Origin: Kuschelorhynchus macadamiae
Lineage: Eukaryota > Arthropoda > Insecta > Coleoptera > Curculionidae
Direction: 5' to 3'
Assembly (NCBI GenBank): GCA_030620095.1
Contig: JAUTXW010002195.1
Coordinates: 124,001-188,000 of the forward strand
DNA length: 64,000 nucleotides
Position 1 is the stretch's first letter. Every line of letters begins with the position of its first letter. Positions 1 to 11,599 of the stretch are shown here, in pieces. A program made the position numbers and the translations under genes. The notes beneath the pieces were generated by a model. That model was not told where the DNA came from, did not search any database, and was given only the letters and a program-made list of their open reading frames with translations.

Positions 1-19
1 TATATATATATATATAAAA

Positions 20-113
<94 letters not shown>
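1..113. repeat. (TA)n microsatellite
   Basis: The window opens in an almost pure TA dinucleotide tract with one AAAAATAA interruption. It is one of six long TA tracts here; several of the others abut mobile elements. The true left end lies outside the window. Confidence 0.98.
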
Positions 114-115
<2 letters not shown>

Positions 116-1847
116 TGACACGGATAGGTGAACTATTTGGCAAGTGTTTAATTAAATTAAAACTTTCTACACGTTTCATACCTCACTAAAATAATTCAAA
201 AGTAAGAAATTTTGCTCTCATTTTAATACGCTTTTTAACCCAAAAGTTTGGTAGCCACTTCGAAGTTAAAAAATAATATTTTAATTGTGGCCCATTATTT
301 CAAAATTGTCAGTCAATTGTCAGGGTGTTGATTTACGATGCTGTGCAAATGATAATGAAACTACCCTGATATCTATAACTGAAGTCAAAGATTAATTTTA
401 AAATGATTTACTATGAGCATATCGCAACCACTACATCCGATCCAAGAATTCCAACTCTGTAGCCTAATCCAAGAAAGAAAAAAGCTTAGAAACTAACACA
501 TGGAGACAAATTTTTTTCTACTATTTGTGTTGTTACGTTTAATTAACATGGAAAGCAGCATAGGAAATTTTATAATAACGTAGTAACAAAATAAGCTAGG
601 GATTAGTAAATTATTAATAACTCAAAACACACTTCAAACCGAACGCAGTGTTTTTCGCCCAGAAAATAACTTTCATCTGCCTGAACTTAGTCCAAGTCAC
701 TTAAAAATAAAGATTGAACTTAAAAGTTGCATCCAATGGGATTAAACGGTTCCAGTTTTACTATATTGGCTTTAATCTCACGATAAATATATATCTTTAC
801 TTTTACTTTATAGATTCGTAATAGTTAAGTATTCCTTCCTCAAACTAAAAGTGAAGTTATTTCTAGACTTAGCAGAATTTTCATTTTTGGCTGCACTTGT
901 ATTTCTCTAGTTTCAATTTTTGCAACATATTTTGCGACAAAACCTCGTATATCTTTAACAGCTTAACGAGTGATGGCGCCATTTAAGCAGGCAGGTGTCA
1001 AATTTTAAGGGTCTAAACATCCGTTTTTAACTATGCGGTCCGATTAACAGGACTTGAAATTGTAGTAGATTTAATGCCATTTAGGCAACGAGACGTATCA
1101 GCTATGTGTCCAGTCGAGTCTTCTTGTTAGGAATATGTATTATTTTACATAAATTACAGCCCGTACAAAATTTAATAGGCGAAGAAATATTAAAATATAT
1201 TACTAAACGATTGACTGAAGCAACCCTCCCAAGGAAAAATATATGTTGGATTTTTCGTTCTAGTCTATAGGACACGGAAATACATATTTAAAAAAATCGT
1301 GTGTGTGTTAAACCCACCATTTTTTTTTAAATATCATACAACTACTAGTTTAGATCGGTAACAAATTCAAGAAAAACACTGTTTTTTGGGGGCGTGGTCC
1401 TGACACAAAGCAAGTACTTATGGAATCCCAGCGGTTACAAAAATGGCGTCTTAAGTATAAATAAAGTTTCACGACGTGGGTTTAGGGTAAGCAAAATTAT
1501 GCTCGTTTAATATCACATGCGTCAACTTGTTACTCCCTCTAACCTAATCAGTGATAAACTGGGTTTTGGTCGCGAAAACCCCTGTTTAAGTAAAAATAGC
1601 CTAGATTTGTAAACTGCTTTCTTTTTGCTAGTAAAATGAAACTATGTGTCTTTTTTATATATAATGGTGAATAAAAATAAACACCTATTGATATTTCAAT
1701 GGATTTTTTGACGATAATTACAATAGATGAGTAAAAAACTTCACTTATTGTAAGAATGTAGTTATAGTTATCATTTTTAATCTTCTTTTCGTGGCTAAAA
1801 AAATTGTGTTTTATTACTTACTTCTTGTTTTTTTTTATGTTCATGGA
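114..1847. other. AT-rich sequence without recognisable gene
   Basis: No ORF with recognisable content, no RNA gene and no clear terminal repeats were found. The stretch is AT-rich with homopolymer runs and is probably old repeat or intron sequence. Confidence 0.5.
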
Positions 1848-2735
1848 CATGCAATAAAGTGATTTAATTTTTTTTTCCGAAAACGAAGCAAGATTTCAAA
1901 AAAAAAATCAAGAGACAAAAAAGTTGTATTTTTAGTAGCCTAATGCGAAAAAATTAGAACATTTTTAGGTCACTAGCGCATATTTATGTCAAAAATATGA
2001 AAATGTCCCACTGGCAAAAAGAGAAGCAATGTGGTTTATGCACGATGGAGCACCACCTTGTTTTAGCATATTAGCACGTCAATTTCGGGATGCAACTTAT
2101 AGGCAAAAATGGATCGGTCGTGCTGGTCCACAATCGTGGTCACCCAGGTCACCGGTTTTAAATCCGTTAGATTTTTTTCATTGGGTGCATTTAAAGTCCC
2201 ACGTTTATAAAACTCAGGTCAACAATGAAGAAGTATTAATTCAACGAATAAGTAACTCTTGCAATCAGATAAGGCATACCCCGGGAATATTTCAACGTGT
2301 CCGGCAATCGATGTTGAGATGAGCTAATGCTTGCATTGAAGTTGAAGAAGGACATTTTCAGCACCTGTTGTAAGTTTCGTGTTACCAGTGTTAAATGCTT
2401 CTTTGGTTAAAAAAAATTGTAATATTTGTTTAATAAATTTTAATAAAGCGTTTTTCTTGTTCGATTCTTTGTAATTAACACAAAATTGTTAGCTTGAATT
2501 GATTGAAATTTAGCTAGGAAAGTATACGATCCTGTTTGGAACCATTTGCTTTTTATTGTTTTTATACAAGAAAGCATGTAATAAAGTGGTTTCATTATTT
2601 TTTCTCAAAAAGGAGGTAAGATACGAAAAAAACTAAAGGGATAAAAAAGTTGTATTTTCAGCTGTTGAATACGAAAAAAAAATTTAAAAAAATTAAAAAG
2701 TCAGTGGCGCACATTTTTGTTGTCAAAAATATTGG
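1848..2735. repeat. Imperfect direct repeats flanking a transposase fragment
   Basis: About 150-160 bp at 1848-2000 recurs in the same orientation at 2572-2735. Shared landmarks are a CATG(C/T)AATAAAGTG start, the word AAAAAAGTTGTATTTT and a TCA(C/G)T(A/G)GCGCA end before a TGTCAAAAATAT block. Between them lies a DD41D transposase fragment. Other copies in this window have inverted terminal repeats, so a direct arrangement suggests rearrangement of one end or recombination between two copies. Confidence 0.7.
2029..2373 (+). pseudogene. DD41D mariner-like transposase, C-terminal fragment
   Basis: This is the C-terminal third of an IS630/Tc1-mariner transposase, the DDE enzyme that cuts and joins element ends. 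It reads HDGAPP, then a WIGRAGPQSW block (family RWIGRGGP..WPPRSPDLNPLD), then LNPLDFFHW. I count 41 residues from the D of HDGAP to the D of NPLD, as in the DD41D (rosa/Visitor-like) group. An in-frame TGA at 2320-2322 is followed in the same frame by the expected C terminus ending GHFQHLL and TAA at 2371-2373. The N-terminal DNA-binding part and first catalytic Asp are missing. HDGAPAH has become HDGAPPC and the G of LWG is lost. Confidence 0.85.
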
Positions 2736-2884
2736 TCAAAGTACCTCCCAGGAAGCCACTGAGCTTAATAATTTTAATCTAGTTATTGTCAAAGTAGCCT
2801 CTTGCTAATCTAAATAATACTGCCAAATTTCAACATAATCAGCTAAAGGATTCCTAAGATTTTTGCGAAACACCGATTTTTTTT

Positions 2885-3012
2885 TAAATTTAACACCCTG
2901 TATCTTGAACACGAAGCATTTCCGGACATGTGTTCTAATAAACTTTTTGTCTTAAAATCACTCAAAGAATCTTCCCTTGAAGTTTGGCCACGTACTTAAA
3001 GAACACCCTGTA
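2885..3012. repeat. DD41D terminal-repeat remnant
   Basis: AACACCCTGTATCTTGAACA followed by a TTTCCGGACATGTGTTCTAA-like stretch resembles the inner part of the long terminal repeat of the element at 22969-25244, which reads ACCCTGTATCTCGAGAAC and CTTGCGGACAC. A second ACACCCTGTAT occurs at about 3003. It is a decayed end of the fragment at 2.0-2.4 kb or of a related copy. Confidence 0.55.
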
Positions 3013-3029
3013 TATAAGTAGTATCCAAT

Positions 3030-3985
3030 TGACTTCAAATTTTGGTCAAAAATTAAAGGCCAAAAGAGGATGACCTGATAACATTTTAGTAAATATCTAA
3101 TATGGCGCAACAAACTGGCGGCCCAGTGAAATATTAAAAAAAAATATTGCTAAAAACCTACTTATCCAATTTATCTCAATATATTGTAGGAATTAACTGG
3201 TAAAATTTTGGTACGAATCCAAGATGGCGAAACAAAAATTCAGCCGGAAAAACTACGAAATGGACCGATTTCAAATCGTGTGCCGTAACTATTTGTGATA
3301 CAGATTATGAACTAGTAAAAATGTTCGTAATCGTGAAAAAATCACCCTCTCAGGTTTTACACATCTTGTTTTTGCTTCCCTAGATGTCAAAAAATATCTT
3401 TTATCACTATCGGTCCGTCTGTCGGTTTATCTGTCAGTTCGCGCCATACCTTAAAATCAGATTGACTTCAAATTTTAGTTAAAAATTAAAGATTATTTGG
3501 GGATCTTATGGTAATATTCTGGTAAAAATCTAATATGCCAAAACAAGGCGGCCGCGGCCTAGTGAAATGTTAAAAAAATATAACTAAAAAAACTAATTAT
3601 CCAATTTTGCAAAAAGATTAAGTGTTATAGTCATAGGAATGAACTGGTAACACTTTGGTATGAATATAAGGAATCAAAACAAAATGGCGGTCTAATAAAA
3701 TATTTAAAACATCAGCCGTAAAAACATCTTATTATATAAGTCTTAAATTTTGTGCAAGCATTAAGTGTGGTATAGAGATAAACTGGTAAATTTATGTAAC
3801 AAATTGAAGATGGCGGAACAAAATGGCGGCTGAATAGCATTTTTAAAACTACTTACTCAATTTATTTTAAATTATGCTCAAAAATCAAGTGTGGTATTGG
3901 TAGAAAAAGGTAAAATATTAGTAGAATTCCAATAGGGTGGAAAAAATGTCGCTCAATAAAAATGTTTGAAAGAGAGCATAAATAT
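3030..3985 (+). repeat. Degenerate tandem array, unit about 120-140 bp
   Basis: The motif AAGATGGCGGAACAAAATGG and variants recur near 3095, 3213, 3526, 3664, 3801 and 3925. Each is preceded by a degenerate AACTGGTAA.ATTTTGGTA and followed by an AATATTTAAAA stretch. Copies differ by many substitutions, so the array is old. No coding capacity was seen. The same unit occurs in inverse orientation at 55.2-55.6 kb. Confidence 0.7.
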
Positions 3986-4717
3986 GTCACTAAAAACTAT
4001 GCACTGAACTAAATTGGGCCCGTTTTCACTATTCCTAATAAAAGGAAAGATTCACAACGATATAAACATACCTCACGAGCATCATTACTTGCCTGGTTTA
4101 GATTCTGAAATCTGTCCGATCTGTCACTCAGTCGGAACCATTTTTCGACAAAAGCACTTATCAATCTTAAGGGTTATTTGCCGATTTACCTTGATCAACA
4201 AATATGGAAAACCTTCATCACACATACTGTATATTCTTTAACTCTGCTTTAGCTTTCTGCCAGCAGCAAGGACACGGCAATGCTTTTTTAAAAGTAATGT
4301 ATTTAATCTTTATTTTTCCATATGAAAATTTTTATTAAAAATGATTAGTAAGTAATGAAAACACGCCTGTAGGTAGAGAGCTTTAATTTTATAAAAATAT
4401 CCAAATTGGTCTATTGGTAGCCGCTGGCAAAAACGGAGAAAAAATCGCTTTTTCTTTTAAATATAAAGATTTAACAACTAATTTGAGCCAACAGTTTGTT
4501 GACTTGTTATGTTACAAGAGAACTAGATAGGAAATAATATGGTGAACGAGCTTTATATACATCACTAGTATAATAAATAAACAAACTATATTTGTTTAGT
4601 AATTTCTACTAATTTATTTCCGCTTGACAGCTGTTGTCAATGTTTTACTAAAACTAGATTTTTTAACAATAATAAGAGTATACCTACCTAACCCTAGCAA
4701 ATTTTAGCCATACAGAT
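3986..4717. other. No recognisable gene
   Basis: A 75-codon open frame at 4014-4241 has no recognisable motif and is unconvincing as a gene. The remainder is AT-rich spacer leading into the 3' end of a PLE. Confidence 0.45.
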
Positions 4718-5450
4718 TTAACCGTTCAGGTCCATTTGATCGTTCAATAAAATATTATGGTTTTTCCTCTTAATAATTTCTAGACTTTCCAAGTAATTTA
4801 ACTTGTAACTTTTATTGGCTGAATGCAACGTTTTAAATTCATTATTAAAATTATGATTTGTTTCTAGTAAATGTTTTGCATAATTAGAATCAGTTTTTTG
4901 TTTAATATATGATGTTTTGTGATCTTTGATACGTTTATAAAAAGGTCTACCCGTTTGACCAATATATAATTTTTCGCAAGAACTACATTTTAATTCATAT
5001 ACTCCTGAATTTTGGTCCTTATTTGTATTAGACTTGTTATTCTCAATATATCTATCTAATGATTTGTTTTTTAAGATATTTCTCTATTTTAGTGCTAATT
5101 TTTCCGGTATATGTTAATGTGTTAAACTTAATATTGTCTTTTGTATTGAAATTAGGATTTTTATATTGTTTTTTATTTACGATTTTGTCTATTATGGTTG
5201 CGTCATAACCATTATTACCTTCAATCGGTTTTATAATATTAAGTTCATTGTTAAAATTTTCTGTTGACAGAGGTACATTAATTAAACGATGAACAAAACT
5301 ATGAAAAGCTGCCATCGTATGTGTGAATGGGTGGTTTGATGTGTTTATTATTAATGTTCCTGATTTTTAAATCTAAAAGGTTTTTGGACTTGTTTAGACA
5401 AAATATCGTCAACGTATCTGTACCAATAAATATATGACCGATACGTATCC
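4718..5450 (-). pseudogene. Penelope-like element, RT 3' part plus GIY-YIG endonuclease
   Basis: PLEs encode one protein with a reverse transcriptase and a C-terminal GIY-YIG nuclease. On the minus strand the order is a YRYVDDIL RT motif C (about 5400-5440), a gap, then the linker (HTMAAFHSFVHRLINVPLS, 5052-5315). A frameshift at an A6 run near 5070 precedes the nuclease GVYELKCSSCEKLYIGQTGR with downstream FYKRIKDHK. The protein ends IKRKNHNILL..DLNG with TAA at 4718-4720. The CCHH-type spacing of cysteines in CSSC is kept. Upstream RT motifs are absent, so the copy is 5'-truncated as well as frameshifted. Confidence 0.9.
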
Positions 5451-5459
5451 AGTATATAC

Positions 5460-6372
5460 CCTTGCATCATTGTGTGAAGCTAACATAGTATCATAGACCT
5501 AATGAAAACTGTAGCTTTTCCATCGAATGTAATCGTAAGTGGTTGCTTAAAATTTTACTACTCCATTAATGCCTTCTGTTAAAAGAGAGCTAAATGAACC
5601 CTAATCAAGTATTAAATTTCATTAGCCCAAACGAGAAATGTCTAGATTCCTGATTTATTTCATTTAGTTATGCTGGCGCCAGAATGGTCAAATGCATGTG
5701 CCAATATGGCTAGTTTGACGCTTTTTAAAATTCTTCAGAATCCATCGATGACAGACTGATGGATTGCCAAATTGTCTCAACGGACGTAGAAGCATTTTTA
5801 AAATCTTGAAATTTTATTTATCTCGTTCGTCTTTAAACGTCTTTCTTCGTTTTTAACTGATGGTTAAAAAAGGATGTAATTTTTTGCCTCGTTCAAGCAC
5901 TAAAAGTTTATATAAACATATGTCCGCAAGCCCTTCGTTTTTGGGATGCAGGATATTAATTTTTTTTAGTTTATTTTTTCATAAATCTCCTACAGGGTTT
6001 TTCCGTATATTTTGCCACACATCTAGAGAGTTTATTTCAATAGATAAGGAAATATTGTAAATATACATATTAAAGGGTTTTTTACAAGTCATCAGAATTT
6101 TTTATCATAAGTGTGAAAATATTATTGGAAATGTAAAAATATGACAGGTGGTCAGTTTTAAATATTTAAAAACATCTTTTCTTCTTGATTTCGAATATAA
6201 ATTGTTATATTTGATGGACCAAAATACAAAGCTTTAAAATTTGTGCGTTACGATGAGCTTAGTGAAAAGGTTTAGTCATACCGAAAAAAAACTTAATGTG
6301 AAATGAAATATTAAACATGTTATTAGATTATATAATATGGTATAAAACATATTTTATTTCTTTAAAAACAAG
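5460..6372. other. No recognisable gene
   Basis: AT-rich stretch. A 66-codon frame at 5860-6060 shows no recognisable domain. No terminal repeats were resolved. Confidence 0.45.
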
Positions 6373-6908
6373 GAAATATTAGCCGTAATTTTGAACATAG
6401 CCCACTTGATTTATTATACATTTCCGATTATCACTTCACTTCTAAATTTCAGATGTTCAGATTTCTAATTTTGCAAGCGTATTCTTTCTTCTAAAATGCA
6501 CATTTCTTGGTTTATTATAATTATTATTCTTAAATAACCCCAGAGAAATATGCAAGGGGGATAGGTCTGCACTATTTGCTGGCCATTTTATTTTCCCGTG
6601 CCTGCCTATCCTAACAAGATATTTATCCTTTAAAAAATTGGAAATATTAGCCGTAATTTTGAACATAGCCCACTTGATTTATTATACATTTCCGATTATC
6701 ACTTCACTTCTAAATTTCAGATGTTCAGATTTCTAATTTTGCAAGCGTATTCTTTCTTCTAAAATGCACATTTCTTGGTTTATTATAATTATTATTCTTA
6801 AATAACCCCAGAGAAATATGCAAGGGGGATAGGTCTGCACTATTTGCTGGCCATTTTATTTTCCCGTGCCTGCCTATCCTAACAAGATATTTATCCTTTA
6901 AAAAATTG
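6373..6908. repeat. Exact 268-bp tandem duplication
   Basis: The segment 6373-6640 is repeated immediately at 6641-6908 and I found no difference on reading both copies. It lies inside a decayed minus-strand DD41D transposase fragment, so it duplicates transposase sequence rather than a microsatellite. Identity in otherwise decayed sequence means either a very recent duplication or an assembly artefact. Confidence 0.95.
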
Positions 6909-6960
6909 GTTACTGTCAGGACATTGTGGGGTGGGGCACCTATCCTGTTGCAAGATGTGG
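6457..6960 (-). pseudogene. DD41D mariner-like transposase fragment (duplicated)
   Basis: Minus-strand translation gives GAPPHNV, FLKDKYLVRIGRHGKIKW and PANSADLSPLHISLG. These match the family blocks DGAPAH, RWIGRRGPIKW and PARSPDLSPLDFFLWG. The last catalytic Asp position reads His (PLH for PLD) and the first D of DGAP lies across a frame change (QQDRCPT in the other frame). The central part is present twice because of the 268-bp duplication. TIR-like sequence with TCTCAAAAAGGAATGCCTTG lies beyond it at 7570-7650. Confidence 0.75.
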
Positions 6961-7059
6961 CAATAGGAAGCTGTTCTAATTCTGGCCAGTTAGCCTTTCA
7001 ACAGGAGCTATTATTTTATTGTGTAAAACACCATACCAACATTCTCTGATCGCTGTTCT

Positions 7060-8160
7060 TGTATCTTAATTCTTTGAATAAGATACGGATGCGCAATAAT
7101 GTTTATTTTGGCTGTTAAAAATTCCTATAATTTATATGTTTTTAAAACTTCATGATTTTTATTCCATAACTTATCGAAATCGGCGTCCGAGACAGAACGC
7201 CCAAGATCTTCTAAGAAAAAAATTATGATTTATGATCATAATATAACACATTTGGTCGAATTACCTTCAAAATAAAGCAAAATGTTAAGGTGTTTTTCCT
7301 TGTTCATTTGAACTATTCTAATTTTCTAAGAAACTAAAAATTTACAAAAGAGAATCTGATTTTACGCTAAAAATGGCCAGTGACGTCGCAGTAAACATTT
7401 CGGGGAGGGGCGCGACTTGAGAAAAAGGACCACACTGTAGAATTTTTAAAATGTGTTATAACCATCTCATAGCTATTAATCACGGTATAATGTGTGTCAA
7501 ATTTGAATGATATATCGCTAGAAATGTACGAGCCAATTAAAAAAACTGAAAAATATTTAAAATATTAATACCCGATATCTCAAAAAGGAATGCCTTGCAG
7601 ACACATGTTCATATAAACTTTTAATACTAGAATTGGCTAAAAAAGTACATCTGCATTTTGTAGACCTCAATTAAACAATTTGTATATTTAAAACGCTAAC
7701 CAGAGAGTTCGCGAAAGAGTTGTACTGCACAAATTTACATGATTTTTTTAAATGATCATCTGGTTACCGAGACCTTTCAACACTATTTTTTGTATTGTTT
7801 TATTGCGTGTTTTCTATAAAACCAACATGTTTTTCTTCAATAATATTTCTGGACGATGTGGTGAATGCGCCCCATATATTTATAATTCCACTGGAAACAT
7901 ATATTCTGTCGTCAAGCAGCATTTTTGGAAAATAATTATATATATACATATATAATTTTTATCCTTGGGGAGCACTGAAATAAAATATTTTAATCGGTTT
8001 TTGATATTCCTTCCATTTTTATAAATATAATTTTAAAAATCACTCATTTTACGTTTTACCCTAAAACGTTTCAGTCTTTCTTTAACATAATAATGCTTTT
8101 CAACACATTTTTGTTAGCTTCACTTGTATGTAACTATCTATGTATAGGAAGTCAGTTTTA
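7060..8160. other. Spacer with TIR-like remnant
   Basis: Positions 7564-7650 (ATATCTCAAAAAGGAATGCC, then TTGCAGACACATGTTC) resemble the inner terminal repeat of the DD41D family. The rest shows no gene; the 67-codon frame at 7752-7955 has no recognisable motif. Confidence 0.45.
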
Positions 8161-8660
8161 ACCTACTTCTAAGTGTCGGATGGATTTGAAATTTTGCAAG
8201 TTTATGTAATTTGGATGACAATATAAAAATTTGATACCACCGAGCTGATCAGATCGGTACCAAATGGTATCGGTCGATTTAAAGCTACTTTTAATTATGG
8301 TATCGATTTAAAATTTTGCAGGTGTACGTAATTCGACGGACAGGACAGTAATTTGGTACCTTCGAGCTGATCTGACCAGCTCGATGGGACCAAATGGTGC
8401 CGGTCGATTTTAAACCAGTGCAAATCGGATGAAGATACAATCATTTAGTATCATCAAGTTGATCTGAATAACTCGATGGTACCGCTGTTACCAGCTAGAA
8501 AACCCAACGAGCTTGGGCTCATTTGGTTTGTTTTGATACTTCCAATACATAATCTGGTATCATCGAGATGATCTCATTGGTACCAAACGGTACCGATGAT
8601 ATTAGCTAGTATACTCCTCGAGTTTGGACTCATTTGGTTTGTTTTGGCGGGTCCCATACA
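8160..8660. repeat. Degenerate palindrome-rich repeats (GGTACC, GAGCTGATC)
   Basis: Blocks of GATTTGAAATTTTGCA, GAGCTGATC(A/T)GA and GGTACCAAATGGTATCGGTC recur three to four times at roughly 110-140 bp intervals. The blocks contain GGTACC and GATC palindromes. TCATTTGGTTTGTTTTG also appears twice (about 8520 and 8630). No coding content was seen. The family is unidentified. Confidence 0.6.
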
Positions 8661-8754
8661 TTACCAATAATATGTTAATACATTATTGTTAAACAAAACT
8701 AGGAAAAACGCTTTTATTAGTAACGCAGTAAAAAGTACAAAATACTGAAATTTA

Positions 8755-8895
8755 CTTGATGATATATGTATTCTACCCTTGACAATTCAATTACTATGCC
8801 AAAAAGCGTGGGGAGCTTTTTAGTTACGTTTCAACAAAACGTCTCACGCATTTTGTCATAGTCAATTGTCAAGCGTAGAATGCATTTATCTTAAT
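8755..8895. repeat. Imperfect inverted repeat (fold-back)
   Basis: The left arm carries ATTCTACCCTTGACAATTCA, ACTATGCCAAAAAGCGTG. The right arm, reverse-complemented, carries ATTCTACGCTTGACAATTGA, CTATGACAAAATGCGTGAG. Arms of about 55-60 bp flank a short centre, giving a long imperfect hairpin. It may be a small fold-back MITE; no target duplication was resolved. Confidence 0.65.
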
Positions 8896-8899
8896 AAAA

Positions 8900-9480
8900 T
8901 ATTTTAAGTTAGTACCATTATTATGTACCGTCTAGTAGTAGTTTTTAAACTATCATTTATTACTGTTACCTGTATAAGATGAATGCCTCTCCGATACTCC
9001 CTGTGAAAAACTTAAGATATAAATCACATTAATTTTCAAGAAAAAAAACCGGATAAAAAAGCTTTCTAACTTTAAAATATAGGTATTAGTAAACTTAAAC
9101 GAAAGTATCCAAAAACCAACTACATTTCTTATTTTTAAATAATTTTTTAACTATTTATTTATGTGTGATTTTCTTTTAATTTTCTTTATATGTTTATTAT
9201 CGATTTACAAATCCATTTTTTATGAAACCTCTTATGTTTTATTTGGTATTTAGATTCAACAACAAAATTTGACTACTCATTGTTAAATTGTTTAATCTAA
9301 GCTTCAAGGTTTTTGAGCTTTTGATGGAAAAAAGTATATTTTAACAATTAAAGGTATTTCTTTTACCTGATCGATGACTTGTGTCAAGAGTAGTTGCAAT
9401 TTCTGAGTTATTAAATGTAGACCAAAAGTAAACACGGCAAAAGTTTCTGATATTTTAAAAGATCTTAAAAATCGTTTTAT
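8900..9480. other. No recognisable gene
   Basis: AT-rich spacer without supported features. Confidence 0.45.
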
Positions 9481-9494
9481 AAATCACATTTTCT

Positions 9495-9625
9495 GCTTGG
9501 TGTCATCACAAATAATAATCGAGGGGGGTCAGATCGGGAAATCGAACTGCCACTCCACTGTACCTCTTCTACATTTCGTAATATGGATTCGCACAATTTT
9601 GGTGAAGCTGTATTATATTGATGAG
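9495..9625 (-). pseudogene. DD41D mariner-like transposase scrap
   Basis: Minus-strand reading gives a fragment with FPDLTPLDYYLW, matching the family block RSPDLTPLDYFLWG that carries the third catalytic Asp. A stop follows the W, and the WPPR just before FPD has become WQFD. Only this block is recognisable; the surrounding frames at 9497-10142 look like chance opens in AT-rich sequence. Confidence 0.6.
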
Positions 9626-10103
9626 CACTGCGTTATTTACAAAAAAATTAGGTGGATAACTATACCGCTCTTACTTCGAAACAAGCATACAATCGTTCGT
9701 AACATCACTGAATATTTATATGTAATATTTCACATTTATCTCCGTCCCAAAAGGAAAAATATTGCTACTTTACTTTTTTTTTACTTTATTCTTTATTTCT
9801 CAAAAAACCATTTGCATTGTGTGAGGCAAATACAAATCGTGTCAAATTTACATACATGCAAGATACTTAAGATTTAGAAGATTTGTTATATTCAATCAAA
9901 ATATTTAAATTTCAAAATATGTATCTCTTAAAAATTTTATGTAGTCATAATAGCATTTTGAAATATTTGAGAGAACTTGCAAATATCCTGTATTGTGTTG
10001 GTAAGTTATTATACATCTTTGCTCCCATGTACAAAGGCACTTTCTCTGTTAGTGTTAGAGTGTGCCTTGGGAGAATAATTTTTTCAGATAGAAAAACCGC
10101 CAT

Positions 10104-11599
10104 CAGTGGCGGCTCGCGGGTGAAAAAGTAAGTGAAGTGCAAAAAAATATCGCAATAATTTTTTTCCAGAATTTTTCTTATATGTGGAAGGGGTAGAATA
10201 TTTTTTTACGACTTACCTAAATTTTGGATACTAAATCAATTCTCCTATCCTTCATAGCAGCAAGACAATGGACAAATACAGCCTGCCGCGCTTTTTCTTT
10301 TTTTTCGAAGGCCATTTAGATGGCCAGACATCACACTTGCGCCATCGTAACATTGCCCTATTAATTTATGTTTATAGCCAAATTGGTCCAAAATTTGATG
10401 CTTAAAATTATGGAGCACTGGGAGGTTTGCGTAATATCAGTGGTATCATCCACTTGCACAGAAAAAACTGTGTGTTCATTATTTCATTTTTTACATCATC
10501 ATTTGAATAGTTTTCGAGTCACCAGTAAAACCATTTTTAATTTTTTCGTGATGATCTTTTAGTTCTCGATATTAATAAACCTAAAAGCTTTTTAAAATTC
10601 CCCCTATTTATTGACTCGCTGCTCTCATCATGGCCGCGACTAACTCTTCTTTTGTAAGGTACAAAACTGCGTCAATTACCAAGCATATAAATAGTCTATT
10701 TAATTGGACGTTTTCGTTAAAATGTATTTTATATAGTTTAGCATTTTCTTTTAAAGTGTAATCTATAGTGCTTTGATTTTTTACAAATGTTTTTAGCATT
10801 AATTCGCATTTTAAACGCTCCGCACAGTCTTCATGTTTATGTAAAGACCTTCATGCATTTAACATACCTGCAAATCCTTCCTTATTCCATACTGAATATT
10901 TATTGGAAACTAGTAAATAAGGCCAGCAAAACAATTTTTGTAATATTAGACTACTACATAACCATTTGTACGCCGAAAACCCGGATGACAATTAAAACTC
11001 TGATCTTGTTCCTTCTATCGATTAAATGGAGTTTCCAACAAAATGCAAACTACATCCGTGATCGGATTCATCAATAATGTAAATTAATAAACCCGACACC
11101 AAATAAAGTTGTAACAACACCATAAAAGGAACTAACCGGTTGCAGCGAAATCCTCGAAAATAAAAGTAAACAACCACCCCAAACTGAACGACACGTGGGT
11201 GTAGTGTACTGCGTTAGCAATTCACAGAGGGCGTTGTATGGCGCTGGTTAACATTATTCTTCTATGCGCTCGACGTCATCGAGTACGCGTTGTCATGGCA
11301 TACGTTGCCATGAATAGAATAGTAGGAAAATAGTAAACTAAACATAGCACCTCCAGCAAAGTCGAAGCGGTTTGCGCCACTGTAGTTGTTATAATAAAAG
11401 TTTTAAAAAGACATGCCGCCAACGGTCAAGTAAAATATTTATTCGAGATGTACAGTTTATTTTTTGCCAATTAGGTGAATAAATGAATGTAAAAAACTTA
11501 AATTTTAAGAGATATATAATAAATATAGTTAGATGTTTGCTTGTTTATATTTCCTGGTGAAGTAGCACTTCACCTACTTCACCTGAATAGCCGCCACTG
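10104..11599 (-). mobile_element. hAT element, internally decayed
   Basis: The left end starts CAGTGGCGGCTCGCGGGTGA. The right end, reverse-complemented, starts CAGTGGCGGCTATTCAGGTG. Both continue into GTGAAGT-type subterminal words. CAGTGGCGGCT is a typical hAT terminus. Flanking octamers are ACCGCCAT and CATGTCAT, matching at 4 of 8 positions, so the target duplication is eroded or uncertain. The interior carries minus-strand hAT transposase relics. Confidence 0.75.
10240..10800 (-). pseudogene. hAT transposase relic (zf-MYM/PRKRIP-like type)
   Basis: Minus-strand segments read VQVDDTTDITQTSQCSIIL, LIGQCYDGASVMSGHLNGL, AVFVHCLAAM and FLTKEELVAA. These match the order of the hAT catalytic core: first Asp in DETTDI, second Asp in CYDGA, then the C-x-H motif in YVHCYAH, then the later LAFRGHDE region. 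The N-terminal half of the core runs 10500 to 10240. The later block (10608-10799) lies upstream in minus-strand order, so the parts are out of order or rearranged, and several frame changes intervene. Confidence 0.7.

Noticed and set aside
9497..10142. Several overlapping open frames as one gene
   Set aside because: The first overlaps a DD41D scrap on the other strand; the others are AT-driven opens without motifs.
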